Positions 54,248 to 61,669 of a stretch of 61,669 nt of DNA are shown here, piece after piece; within the stretch, counting starts at the first letter, position 1, and every line of letters starts with the position of its first letter. The DNA is taken from contig JAOTSD010000016.1 in assembly GCA_030247555.1 (NCBI GenBank), forward strand, positions 1-61,669, given 5' to 3'. The translations under genes were made by a program, and so were the position numbers. The stretch comes from Siculibacillus sp. (GTDB lineage Bacteria; Pseudomonadota; Alphaproteobacteria; Rhizobiales; Ancalomicrobiaceae). The notes beneath the pieces are model-generated. The model saw only the letters and a list, made by a program, of their open reading frames with translations, searched no databases and was not told the DNA's origin.

Positions 54248-56498
54248 AGATCGGGCTCGACCAGGCGACGTGGCCGTCCTCCGTCCGCACGCGAACCCAG
54301 ACCGGCGTGTCGACGTCGTCGAAGAGTTCGACGGGATGCCGGAGGGTCATCTCGCGGGTCACCAGCCGGTCGGGGAGCCTCTGTACCGAGACCGCTTTCT
54401 CGAGCCCCCCTGCGTCGAGGATCGCCGGCTCGAGCCCGAGGCCGCGCAGGTCGACCTCGCCTTCGACGTGATCGGTGACGATGTGGACGGGTCCGTCCAG
54501 CCGCTCCGGCATGGCGTCGAAGCCGACGAAATTGCCTGTGGTGACCGCTTCGAAGCGGACCGTGCCGGGGGGCTCGAGCCGAAGCGGGCGTTCCGGGTTC
54601 CACCAGTTGATCGGCACGATGCGCTCCACCGCGGTCTCGGGGAAGGTCGCGGTCCCGCGCCAGGAGGTTCGGCGACCACGGCCGCGATATTCCGCCCCGT
54701 TGCACAGGATGCGCAACCGGCGGCCCAGAGCGTCGCGATCGTAGCCGCGGAAGGTCGCGACGATCCGGCTGGCGATGAAGAGATCGACCGAGAGGATCGG
54801 CGAGGTGGTGCGGACGTCGATCTCGGCGGTCGCCGTCCGGGCCGTACTGCGGACGATCTCGCCCATTTCGGCGCGGTCGCGACTGCACACCGGGTCGGCG
54901 CCGGTGGCGGGATCGAGGTGATGGATCTCCGCCGGCGCGTCGAAGCTAAGGCGAACGTCGAGGTGCAGCCGGGAGCCGGTGGTGCCGTAGTGGCTGCGCC
55001 GGCGGATCGCATCGAACAGGCCGTCGCGATCGAGCGAGTCGGCGCGGAAGCAGGTGAGCCCGCCCAGCGCGCCGAAACTCGCGGCGCCCGGATAGCTCGC
55101 CCCCGGTCGACCCTTGTGGCCGTCACTGGCGCAGACGACGCCGACGCGGTGGCCGAGGCGGATGCTGTCGTGGATCATCCATTCGAACGTGCCCCAGTCG
55201 GAATGCAGTTCGACCGCGGTCCGAAGTTTAGGGTCGCTCGCCGCCGCCAGATTGGCCGGGCGTCCGCCGACGTGGGCGAAGAGGACGCAATCCTCCTCGG
55301 CGAGGGCGGCACAGAGCGACGCGAGGTCGTTGGCGTCGGCATCGAGACGGTGCCGGTCCTCGATCATGGCGTGCGACGATCGCACGATCGGCCGGCCCTC
55401 GTGGCGGAAATAGACGTTGTGGTCGCCGCCGACGGCGGTATTGGCCGACCATTCGTAGCCGGGAAAGGTCACGAAGCGGCCGTCCTCGTGGAAGGCGCGG
55501 GTGGTCGCGTTGATCTCGTCCCAGAAGGCGTCCTTGATCTGGAAGTCGTTGGCCTGATGGGCGCAGGCGTCGAGGAACGCCACATCGCGGGCGAAGGTGA
55601 AGTATTCCTCGATGGAGTTGACCCCGACCGTCTCGCCACTCTGGCCGTGGAGGTCCGCCCAATAGGTCGACGGTTCCGCGCCGATGAGGAGCGGCGGCCC
55701 CTCGGCCAGCGTCACGCCGTCGCCGTCGACGAGGCAGAAGCGGTAGGTGCCGGGCGCATCGAGCCGCAGTTCCTCCCGGTGCGAACGCGCGCCGGCGCTC
55801 CAGTCGATCGTCCGGGGCGCGACCGGCGCCGGACCCTGCGACCGCAGGATCAGTTTCCCGCCGACGAGATCGGAGGCGTTGCCCCAGAGGTCTTCTCCGA
55901 CGACACCGACCCCGAAGGGGACCCCCGCCCGACCGGTCGTCGGGTTGATCACCTTCCAGCGCACCGGGCGGCCGGGAACGACGGGAATGGTGATCCGGTC
56001 GTCGAGCGGAACGAAGAAGCCGGTGGCGCAGGGGTCGACCGACACCCGGATCTCGAAGGCGCTCTCGCAGAAGGTCTGCATGCGGAATCCCGGAGAGCCC
56101 TGCGAGCGATCGCCGATCGTCACGAAGATCCGGTCGCCGGGCTCGAGCGAACCGCCGACCACTTCGAAGCGCATCGACTTGTCCCAGGGTCGGTAGCCGT
56201 GACGCTCGCGATGCACCGCGATGCGCACGCCGGTCGAACTGTGCGCCGTCACGTAGTTCGCGCCGGCCGGGTCGTCCGCCTGCATCGGTCCGCCGTCATG
56301 GGTGAAGCGCAGGGCGATGCGAAATCCGCCGGTGTCGTCGAAGCCGAACCGTCCGACGGTGAGCGTCAACCGCAACTCCCGCCAACTGCGGACCTCGCAG
56401 GGGCCGCCGTCGTCGAGCTCCACCCGCGCATACTCGGATGCCGTCCTGCCGGGCTGAACCCGCGGCCAGACATCGCCCATCAGATCGGTGGAGATCAT
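54234..56498 (-). CDS. DUF3604 family protein
   Basis: This 754-aa protein has a PHP-like metal-dependent core. The motif YWADLHGQSGETVG opens the domain near residue 285; FLDACAHQANDF, FVTFPGYEW, GGDHNVYF, FAHVGG, ELHSDWG and CASDGHKGRPG supply His/Asp metal ligands. DUF3604 proteins are related to PHP phosphoesterases and their substrate is mostly unknown. There is no signal peptide. It begins directly upstream of ptrB and is divergent from the amino-acid ABC transporter. Confidence 0.8.
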   Translation of the reverse strand: MISTDLMGDVWPRVQPGRTASEYARVELDDGGPCEVRSWRELRLTLTVGRFGFDDTGGFRIALRFTHDGGPMQADDPAGANYVTAHSSTGVRIAVHRERHGYRPWDKSMRFEVVGGSLEPGDRIFVTIGDRSQGSPGFRMQTFCESAFEIRVSVDPCATGFFVPLDDRITIPVVPGRPVRWKVINPTTGRAGVPFGVGVVGEDLWGNASDLVGGKLILRSQGPAPVAPRTIDWSAGARSHREELRLDAPGTYRFCLVDGDGVTLAEGPPLLIGAEPSTYWADLHGQSGETVGVNSIEEYFTFARDVAFLDACAHQANDFQIKDAFWDEINATTRAFHEDGRFVTFPGYEWSANTAVGGDHNVYFRHEGRPIVRSSHAMIEDRHRLDADANDLASLCAALAEEDCVLFAHVGGRPANLAAASDPKLRTAVELHSDWGTFEWMIHDSIRLGHRVGVVCASDGHKGRPGASYPGAASFGALGGLTCFRADSLDRDGLFDAIRRRSHYGTTGSRLHLDVRLSFDAPAEIHHLDPATGADPVCSRDRAEMGEIVRSTARTATAEIDVRTTSPILSVDLFIASRIVATFRGYDRDALGRRLRILCNGAEYRGRGRRTSWRGTATFPETAVERIVPINWWNPERPLRLEPPGTVRFEAVTTGNFVGFDAMPERLDGPVHIVTDHVEGEVDLRGLGLEPAILDAGGLEKAVSVQRLPDRLVTREMTLRHPVELFDDVDTPVWVRVRTEDGHVAWSSPIYVIR

Positions 56499-56604
56499 CG
56501 AGACCCTCCTTCGTTCGCGGGGACACCGCGAGTGCCCAGAAATACGGCTTGCGTTTATTAACTACATAGTTATTAATTGGTTCGCAAGTGAGTTCGAGGA
56601 CGGC

Positions 56605-57360
56605 ATGCAAGCACTCGTCGCCACCGACATCCGAAAGGCCTTCGGCCCGCTCGAGGTCCTGCGAGGGATTTCCCTGAAGGCCGACAAGGGCGACGTGATC
56701 GCCATCATCGGGGGGTCGGGGTCCGGCAAGAGCACGTTCCTCAGGTGTCTCAACCTGCTCGAGCGCCCGGATGCCGGCAGCTTGTGGCTCAACGGGCTCG
56801 CGCTCGATTTCGGAGACGGCGACCGGGCGCGGACCATCGCGCCGGCGACGAAGGCGCAACTGCGCCGACGATTGGGCATGGTCTTCCAGAGCTTCAATCT
56901 CTGGACCCACATGACCGCCCTCGACAACGTCATCGCCGGTCCGATCCACGTGCTCGGCCAGGATCGGAAGGCGGCGCGGGAAGCCGGGATGGAGCTTCTC
57001 GGCAAGGTCGGGCTCGCCGACAAGGCCGCCGCTCACCCGGCGCAACTGTCCGGTGGCCAGCAGCAGCGCGTCGCGATCGCGCGGGCGCTGGCGATGCGGC
57101 CCGAAGCTCTTCTCTTCGATGAACCGACCTCGGCCCTCGATCCCGAGTTGGTCGGCGAGGTCCTGCAGGTGATCAAGGCTCTCGCGGCGGAAGGCCGCAC
57201 GATGATCCTGGTGACCCACGAGATGGCCTTCGCCCGCGATGTGGCGACGCACGTGATGTACTTCCTCGACGGCCGTGTCGAAGAGGAAGGAGCACCCGAT
57301 CGGATCTTCACCGATCCGCGGAGCGAGCGATGCCGCTCGTTCCTCAGGAAGTTCCTTTGA
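56605..57360 (+). CDS. polar amino-acid ABC transporter ATP-binding protein (HisP/GlnQ type)
   Basis: This 251-aa ATPase has Walker [18 protein letters not shown], Walker B LLFDEPTSALDPE and VTHEMAFARD. This is the classical His/Gln/Arg-type subunit. Start at 56605 follows GAGGA; 39 in-frame codons upstream are rejected. First gene of a four-gene operon (ATPase, binding protein, two permeases). Confidence 0.93.
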   Translation: MQALVATDIRKAFGPLEVLRGISLKADKGDVIAIIGGSGSGKSTFLRCLNLLERPDAGSLWLNGLALDFGDGDRARTIAPATKAQLRRRLGMVFQSFNLWTHMTALDNVIAGPIHVLGQDRKAAREAGMELLGKVGLADKAAAHPAQLSGGQQQRVAIARALAMRPEALLFDEPTSALDPELVGEVLQVIKALAAEGRTMILVTHEMAFARDVATHVMYFLDGRVEEEGAPDRIFTDPRSERCRSFLRKFL

Positions 57361-57374
57361 GCGGAGGGAAAGAC

Positions 57375-58205
57375 ATGAGAAGCCGCCTGAAAAGCCTGAT
57401 CCTCGCCGTTCCCTTCGTCGTCGCCGGACTCCTTCCGGCGCGGGCGGAGGTGGTGCGCATCGCCACCGAGGGCGCCTATGCCCCCTACAATTTCAAAGAC
57501 TCGAGCGGAAAACTCGTCGGTTTCGAGATCGATCTCGCCGCCGAGCTGTGCAAGCGCGCGGGTTTGACCTGCGAGGTTCAGGAGCAGGCCTGGGACGGGA
57601 TCGTACCCAGCCTGCTGGCCAACAAGTTCGATGCGATCATGGCCGCCATGAACATCACCGACAAGCGCGAGGCGGTGATCGCCTTCAGCCGTCCCTACGT
57701 CAAGACGCCTATCCGCTTCGTCACCACGAAGAACGGGGTCGGTGCCGCCCACACCGCCTCGCTCCCGGCGATCACCATGGAAGAGGTCGATCCGACCGAA
57801 ACCGCCGAGATCAAGAGCCTCGCCAAGCTCGTTTCGGGAAAGACGATCGGCGTGCAGGCCTCCACGTCGCACGAGTGGTTCGTCAAGGAGTACATGAAGG
57901 ACTCGAGCATCAAGTCCTACGACACGATGGACAACATGATCCTCGATCTCGTGGCCGGCAGAATCGACGTCGGCTACACGTCGACCGCCTTCCTCGCGCC
58001 GATCCACAAGAAGACGCCGGGCCTCGTCGAATTCGGCCCGCCGATGACCGGCGGCCTCCTCGGCAAGGGCGTCGCGGTGGGCACCCGCAAGGAGAGCACC
58101 GAACTGCGAGAGAAGTTCTCGAAGGCGATCGGCGCCATGGTCGCCGACGGCTCGCTCTCCGCCCTCGCCACCAAGTGGTTCGGGGTCGACATCTCCGCCA
58201 AATGA
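57375..58205 (+). CDS. polar amino-acid ABC transporter substrate-binding protein
   Basis: This 276-aa periplasmic protein has a signal peptide to about residue 24 (LLPARA, then EVVRIATEG). The SBP_bac_3 pattern follows: YAPYNFKDSSGKLVGFEIDLA, GIVPSLLANKFDAIMAAMNIT, and VGVQASTSHEWF-like GKTIGVQAS. It lies 14 bases after the ATPase gene. The ligand is a polar amino acid; basic amino acids or opines are typical for the family and would fit the nearby saccharopine-dehydrogenase gene. Confidence 0.9.
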   Translation: MRSRLKSLILAVPFVVAGLLPARAEVVRIATEGAYAPYNFKDSSGKLVGFEIDLAAELCKRAGLTCEVQEQAWDGIVPSLLANKFDAIMAAMNITDKREAVIAFSRPYVKTPIRFVTTKNGVGAAHTASLPAITMEEVDPTETAEIKSLAKLVSGKTIGVQASTSHEWFVKEYMKDSSIKSYDTMDNMILDLVAGRIDVGYTSTAFLAPIHKKTPGLVEFGPPMTGGLLGKGVAVGTRKESTELREKFSKAIGAMVADGSLSALATKWFGVDISAK

Positions 58206-58358
58206 CACGAGAGGCCGGGAGCCGTGACGCCCCCGGCCTTCCGAAGGCTCGTGAATTTCCCATCCGCGTCGGCGCCATGAGACATTCACGAGAGGATCGC
58301 CATCGGTCATTTTCGATGCCCGATGGTGCGAGCCTCGACGATCGCGTGGGTGAAGCGG

Positions 58359-59072
58359 ATGGAACTCGGCGTTCTGGCCTGGGGTGACGGGGGCTGGGGA
58401 GACGAACTGGCTCGCGGCGCGATGGTGACCATCGCCATCGCGTCGGCGGCCTATGTCGTCGGCTCGGTCCTCGGCATTCTCTTCGCGGCGATGAAACTTT
58501 CCGGCTCGAGCACCCTGAGGTCGTTGGCGACCGCCTACACCACGGCGATGCGAGGCATGCCGGAAATGCTGGTGATCTACATCGTCTTCTTCGGCGGCGG
58601 CTCACTCGGCACCTGGATCGCCACGAACGTCCTGGGGGTCCGCGGGCACGTCGACCTTCCCTCCTTCGCGGTGGGGGTGGTCTGCATCGCCCTCTCCGTC
58701 GCCGCCTATGCCTGCGAGGTGATTCGCGGGGCGGTTCTGGCCGTGCCGCACGGACAGATCGAAGCGGCACAGGCGGTCGGGATGACGTCGTTGCAGCGCA
58801 ATCGTCTGGTCGTCGCGCCTCAGGCCTTCCGGCTGGCGCTGCCGGGCATGACCAACGTCTGGCAGTTCACCGTCAAGGACACGGCGCTCGTCTCGATCAT
58901 CGGCGTGACCGAGGTCATGCGCTCGGCGTCGATCGCCTCGAACGCGACCAAGCAGCCCTTCACCTTCTATCTCGCGGCGCTGGCGATCTTCATCGTCATC
59001 GCCTACCTGTCGCAGCGGCTGTTCACGCGGCTCCAGCAATCGGCCGATCGAGGCGTCAGATGGGGGGCCTAG
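58359..59072 (+). CDS. polar amino-acid ABC transporter permease (HisQ type)
   Basis: This 237-aa permease has about five transmembrane segments, LAVPHGQIEAAQAVGMTSLQR loop, and TNVWQFTVKDTALVSIIGVTE. The start at 58359 gives the usual short HisQ N-terminus (MELGVLAWG); ATG 58323 is an alternative without a ribosome site. Separated from the binding protein by 153 bases, and overlapping the next permease by 13 bases. Confidence 0.88.
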   Translation: MELGVLAWGDGGWGDELARGAMVTIAIASAAYVVGSVLGILFAAMKLSGSSTLRSLATAYTTAMRGMPEMLVIYIVFFGGGSLGTWIATNVLGVRGHVDLPSFAVGVVCIALSVAAYACEVIRGAVLAVPHGQIEAAQAVGMTSLQRNRLVVAPQAFRLALPGMTNVWQFTVKDTALVSIIGVTEVMRSASIASNATKQPFTFYLAALAIFIVIAYLSQRLFTRLQQSADRGVRWGA

Positions 59073-59749
59073 ATCACCTCGGCTTCATCCTCGACACGGT
59101 GCTCCACCTGTCGGTCGGCATCCCGCGGACGCTCGTTCTGGCGGCGGTGTCGTTGTCGATCGGGTTCGTTCTGGCGGTGGGCGTCGCCGTCGCGGTGCTC
59201 GCGCCGGCCCGGGTTCCGCGCAAGCTCGCCGAGGGCTACGTCTACGTCTTCCGCTCGAGCCCGCTGCTGGTCCAGATCTTCCTGATCTACTACGGATCGG
59301 GTCAGTTCCGTGGCGCGCTGGAATTCCTCGGCCTCTGGCACTTCTTCCGCGAGGCGTGGTTCTGCGCGATCCTGGCGCTCGCCCTCAACACCGGCGCCTA
59401 TACCGCCGTCCTGATCGCCGGGGGCCTGCGATCGGTGCCCTGGGGCCAGATCGAGGCGGCGCAGGCGGTCGGGATGTCGCGCTACCGGGTCTTCGCCAGC
59501 ATCGCCTTCCCGCAGGCGCTGCGCCATGCTCTGCCCGCCTATTCGAACGAGGTAGTGCTGATGATCAAGGCGACGGCGCTGGCCTCGACCATCACGCTGC
59601 TCGAGATCACCGGTCTCGCCAAGCAACTGTCCGCCGAGACCTACCGACCGTTCGAGGTCTTCGCGGCGGCGGGGATCATCTACATCGCGTTGAACGGCAT
59701 GGTGGCCGGCGGTTTCGGCCTCATCGAGCGCGCCCTGCACCGCCGCTGA
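59060..59749 (+). CDS. polar amino-acid ABC transporter permease (HisM type)
   Basis: This 229-aa partner permease has YVYVFRSSPLLVQIFLIYYG and VPWGQIEAAQAVGMSRYR. It overlaps the end of the preceding gene (59060-59072) and ends the operon. The same EAA loop (QIEAAQAVGMS) as the first permease suggests the pair arose by duplication. Confidence 0.9.
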   Translation: MGGLDHLGFILDTVLHLSVGIPRTLVLAAVSLSIGFVLAVGVAVAVLAPARVPRKLAEGYVYVFRSSPLLVQIFLIYYGSGQFRGALEFLGLWHFFREAWFCAILALALNTGAYTAVLIAGGLRSVPWGQIEAAQAVGMSRYRVFASIAFPQALRHALPAYSNEVVLMIKATALASTITLLEITGLAKQLSAETYRPFEVFAAAGIIYIALNGMVAGGFGLIERALHRR

Positions 59750-59857
59750 TCGACTCATCCGCCGCGGGCGCTCCGTCGGAGCGCGGCCGCGACGATCCAG
59801 CCCCGCGGAGGCTTCGGGGAGCGAGCGCCCGCTTCCGCCCCGGGCGCCCGACCAGGC

Positions 59858-60985
59858 TCAGCCGACCTCCCGCAACCGATCGACGCCGGCGCCGTAGATC
59901 TGCCCGAAGCGATTTCCGAGGAAATCGGCCAGGGCGATCTCCTCCTGGCGAACGAAGCCGGAGGAGCGCAGCTTCCCCTGCGCCAGAAGGTCGAGAACCG
60001 TGGTGATCCCCGCCGCCGTGGTGATCTGGATGGCGCTCATCATCTTGCCTGCGAAGACGCCGGCGTAGATCTTGTCGGCGTGTGTCTCCTGCATGTAGCG
60101 GCCGTCCTTCCAGCCACAGACGGTGACGAAGATCACGACGACGTCCTGCATGGTGGCGGGCAGAGCGTGCTCGAAGAGATCCTTCAGGATCGCCCGCCGG
60201 TTCCGCAGGTCGAGGTCGTTGAGCAACGCCTTGATGATGGCCTGATGGCCGGGATAGCGGATCGTCCGGTAGTTCATGGTACGGACGCGCCCCTCCAGCG
60301 TCCTGGCCAAGGTGCCGAGCCCGCCGGAGGTGTTGAACGCCTCGTAGGTGACGCCGTCGAGCGAGAACTCCTCGCGCTCCTCCATCGCCGGCACGGTGAC
60401 GAAGCGGCCCTCCACGACGGCCTCGCAGGGCTCGATGTACTCGTTGATGAGCCCGTCGGTGCTCCAGGTGAGATTGTAGTTCAAGGCGTTGGAAGGGTAC
60501 TGCGGCAGCGCGCCGACCCGCATGCGGACGCTGTCGAGACGGTCGAAGTGACCGGCGAGATCGCTCGCCACGATGGAGATGAAGCCGGGCGCGAGGCCGC
60601 ACTGCGGGATGAAGGCGGTGGCCGCGTTGGCGGCGAGCCGCTCCACCCTCTTCGTCGTGGCGACGTCCTCGGTGAGATCGAGATAATGGACGCCCGCGGC
60701 GAGCGCCGCCTCGGCGATCCGTCCGGTCAGGTCGAAGGGCGCGGCCGAGACGACGGCGAACTTGCCGGCGAGCAGCGCCTCCAGCGCTTCGCCGTCGCCG
60801 ACGTCGACGACCTTCGTCGAAATCGCCGGGTGGCGATCGATCTTGGCGAGTTGGTCTTCGCTGCGGTCGGCGACCACCACGGAGTAGTCGCCGGTCGCCG
60901 CGAGGAGCGATGCGATCGCCCCACCGATCTTGCCGCCGCCGACCACGACCACGGCCTTCGTCTTCATCTTCGTCCGCATCTTCAC
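59858..60985 (-). CDS. saccharopine dehydrogenase-family NAD(P)-dependent enzyme
   Basis: This 375-aa enzyme has an N-terminal Rossmann motif VVGGGKIGGAIA, then AAPFDLTGRIAEAALAAGVHYLDLTEDV and PQCGLAPGFISIVASDLA. This is the pattern of saccharopine dehydrogenase/reductase-like proteins, several of which act in lysine degradation (for example lysine 6-dehydrogenase). Substrate is not certain. Next to a basic amino-acid-type importer and divergent from an Lrp-family regulator, so lysine or ornithine catabolism is the best guess. ATG 60985 or the Met six codons later are both possible starts. Confidence 0.78.
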   Translation of the reverse strand: MKMRTKMKTKAVVVVGGGKIGGAIASLLAATGDYSVVVADRSEDQLAKIDRHPAISTKVVDVGDGEALEALLAGKFAVVSAAPFDLTGRIAEAALAAGVHYLDLTEDVATTKRVERLAANAATAFIPQCGLAPGFISIVASDLAGHFDRLDSVRMRVGALPQYPSNALNYNLTWSTDGLINEYIEPCEAVVEGRFVTVPAMEEREEFSLDGVTYEAFNTSGGLGTLARTLEGRVRTMNYRTIRYPGHQAIIKALLNDLDLRNRRAILKDLFEHALPATMQDVVVIFVTVCGWKDGRYMQETHADKIYAGVFAGKMMSAIQITTAAGITTVLDLLAQGKLRSSGFVRQEEIALADFLGNRFGQIYGAGVDRLREVG

Positions 60986-61117
60986 CCCACCTCGTCTGAA
61001 CGGAGACTTCGAAGTGTAGCCGATGGCGACTTTCGATTCATAGTGACGGAATGCGCGTTTCGCTGTACTGATATCGACATATTGCCGTCGTGTTCATGCA
61101 CAATGTGAGATCCCCTG

Positions 61118-61549
61118 ATGCAATTGACGATGAAGGATCGGGAATTGCTGGCGCTGCTCGGCGAGAACGCCCGCCTTCCCGTGTCGACCCTGGCGAAGCG
61201 GCTGTCGCTGTCGCGGACGACCGTACAGGCGAGGATCGAGCGGCTCGAGCGGGAGAAGGTGATCGCCGGATACGGCGTGAGGCTCTCGGACGCCTATTCC
61301 TCCGGCCTGATCCGCGCCCACATCCTGATCACCATCGCCCCGAAGGCGCTGGCGCAGGTCTCGACTTCGCTGGAGCGGGTCGCGGCGGTGACGGCGCTCC
61401 ATTCGGTCAGCGGCACCTTCGATCTGATCGCGATCATTGCGGCGCCCTCCATCGCCGAACTCGACCAGCTCATCGACGAGATAGGGTCGATCGAGGGGGT
61501 CGAGCGCACCCTGTCCTCGATCATCCTGTCGACGCGGATCTCGCGCTAG
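61118..61549 (+). CDS. Lrp/AsnC-family transcriptional regulator
   Basis: This 143-aa regulator has an HTH at about 5-50 (LLALLGENARLPVSTLAKRLSLSRTTVQARIERLE) and a RAM ligand-binding domain. Divergent from the saccharopine-dehydrogenase-family gene across 132 bases, the standard position for an Lrp local regulator. Its TAG stop (61547-61549) lies within a CTAG that abuts an IS5-type element. Confidence 0.9.
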   Translation: MQLTMKDRELLALLGENARLPVSTLAKRLSLSRTTVQARIERLEREKVIAGYGVRLSDAYSSGLIRAHILITIAPKALAQVSTSLERVAAVTALHSVSGTFDLIAIIAAPSIAELDQLIDEIGSIEGVERTLSSIILSTRISR

Positions 61550-61558
61550 GCTCCAGAC

Positions 61559-61669
61559 TCAATTGAGCCAATAGGCCACGACGGCTGCGAGATAGGCTGC
61601 ACTGAGGAAGTTGCGGGCGAGTTTGTCGTACCTCGTGGCGATGCGGCGCCAGTCCTTCAGGCGGCACCA
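61559..61669 (-). mobile_element. IS5-family transposase, C-terminal end only
   Basis: The minus strand encodes RRIATRYDKLARNFLSAAYL and ends at TGA (61559-61561). This is the C-terminus of an IS5/IS427-type DDE transposase; 36 residues are in the window and the rest lies beyond it. GAGTCTGGAGC on the minus strand (61550-61560) is likely the terminal inverted repeat. The element begins directly after CTAG (61546-61549), the YTAR target used by IS5-type elements. Confidence 0.75.

Overview
The window is very GC-rich, densely coded DNA from a Gram-negative bacterium. The gene content fits an alphaproteobacterium, most likely Hyphomicrobiales/Rhizobiales: an aapJ/aapQ/aapM-type amino-acid transporter, ugpBAEC, potABCD-type and HisJQMP-type ABC systems, glmU-glmS, and many GTG/TTG starts in 4-base stop/start overlaps. 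This placement is inferred from gene content and was not tested by phylogeny.

Layout. Positions 1-7005 (all minus strand) hold a truncated Fe-S oxidoreductase, a complete ugpBAEC glycerol-3-phosphate importer and metA. Positions 7434-27257 are an accessory island of lipid genes in short, tightly coupled operons: ACP-KS-MaoC; DUF4833-GT92-ABC exporter; inositol-phosphate synthase-3-ketosphinganine-reductase-like SDR-CdsA-like; PgpA-like; LptF-LptG-like plus a membrane protein; a serine-palmitoyltransferase-like enzyme-FGGY kinase-CDP-alcohol phosphatidyltransferase; a second ACP-KS pair; and a PimA-like glycosyltransferase. After recG and a DUF502 gene come two tandem GNAT/CelD-type acyltransferases (30620-32941) that may belong to the same system. 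Positions 33032-38843 are housekeeping (glmS, glmU, a SPOR-like protein, ccdA, tRNA-Lys). Positions 38944-52137 hold the split aap transporter without an ATPase gene, a dual-specificity phosphatase, a LysR regulator, a polyamine-type ABC operon, mobA, a SpoU methyltransferase, tRNA-Glu and a GntR regulator. Positions 52151-61549 form an amino-acid/peptide utilisation region: an oligopeptidase-B-like enzyme, a DUF3604 protein, a polar amino-acid ABC transporter, a saccharopine-dehydrogenase-family enzyme and an Lrp regulator. The window ends inside an IS5-type transposase gene.

The main finding is the lipid island. It combines the first two steps of sphingoid-base synthesis (an alpha-oxoamine synthase with its own ACP, and a reductase carrying the eukaryotic KDSR 'PPDT...P...KP' signature) with the steps of bacterial phosphatidylinositol synthesis (mycobacterial-type inositol-phosphate synthase, a PIP-synthase-like CDP-alcohol transferase, a PgpA-type phosphatase), a PimA-like mannosyltransferase candidate, and its own LptFG-like and ABC export components. 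The inositol-phosphate synthase and the sphinganine-type reductase are four bases apart in one operon. I infer a bacterial inositol-phosphoceramide-like, or mixed sphingo/inositol, glycolipid pathway with dedicated export. The product is not proven by the sequence.

Limits: starts were chosen by eye from ribosome-binding sites and family length, and family names come from motif recognition without database searches.
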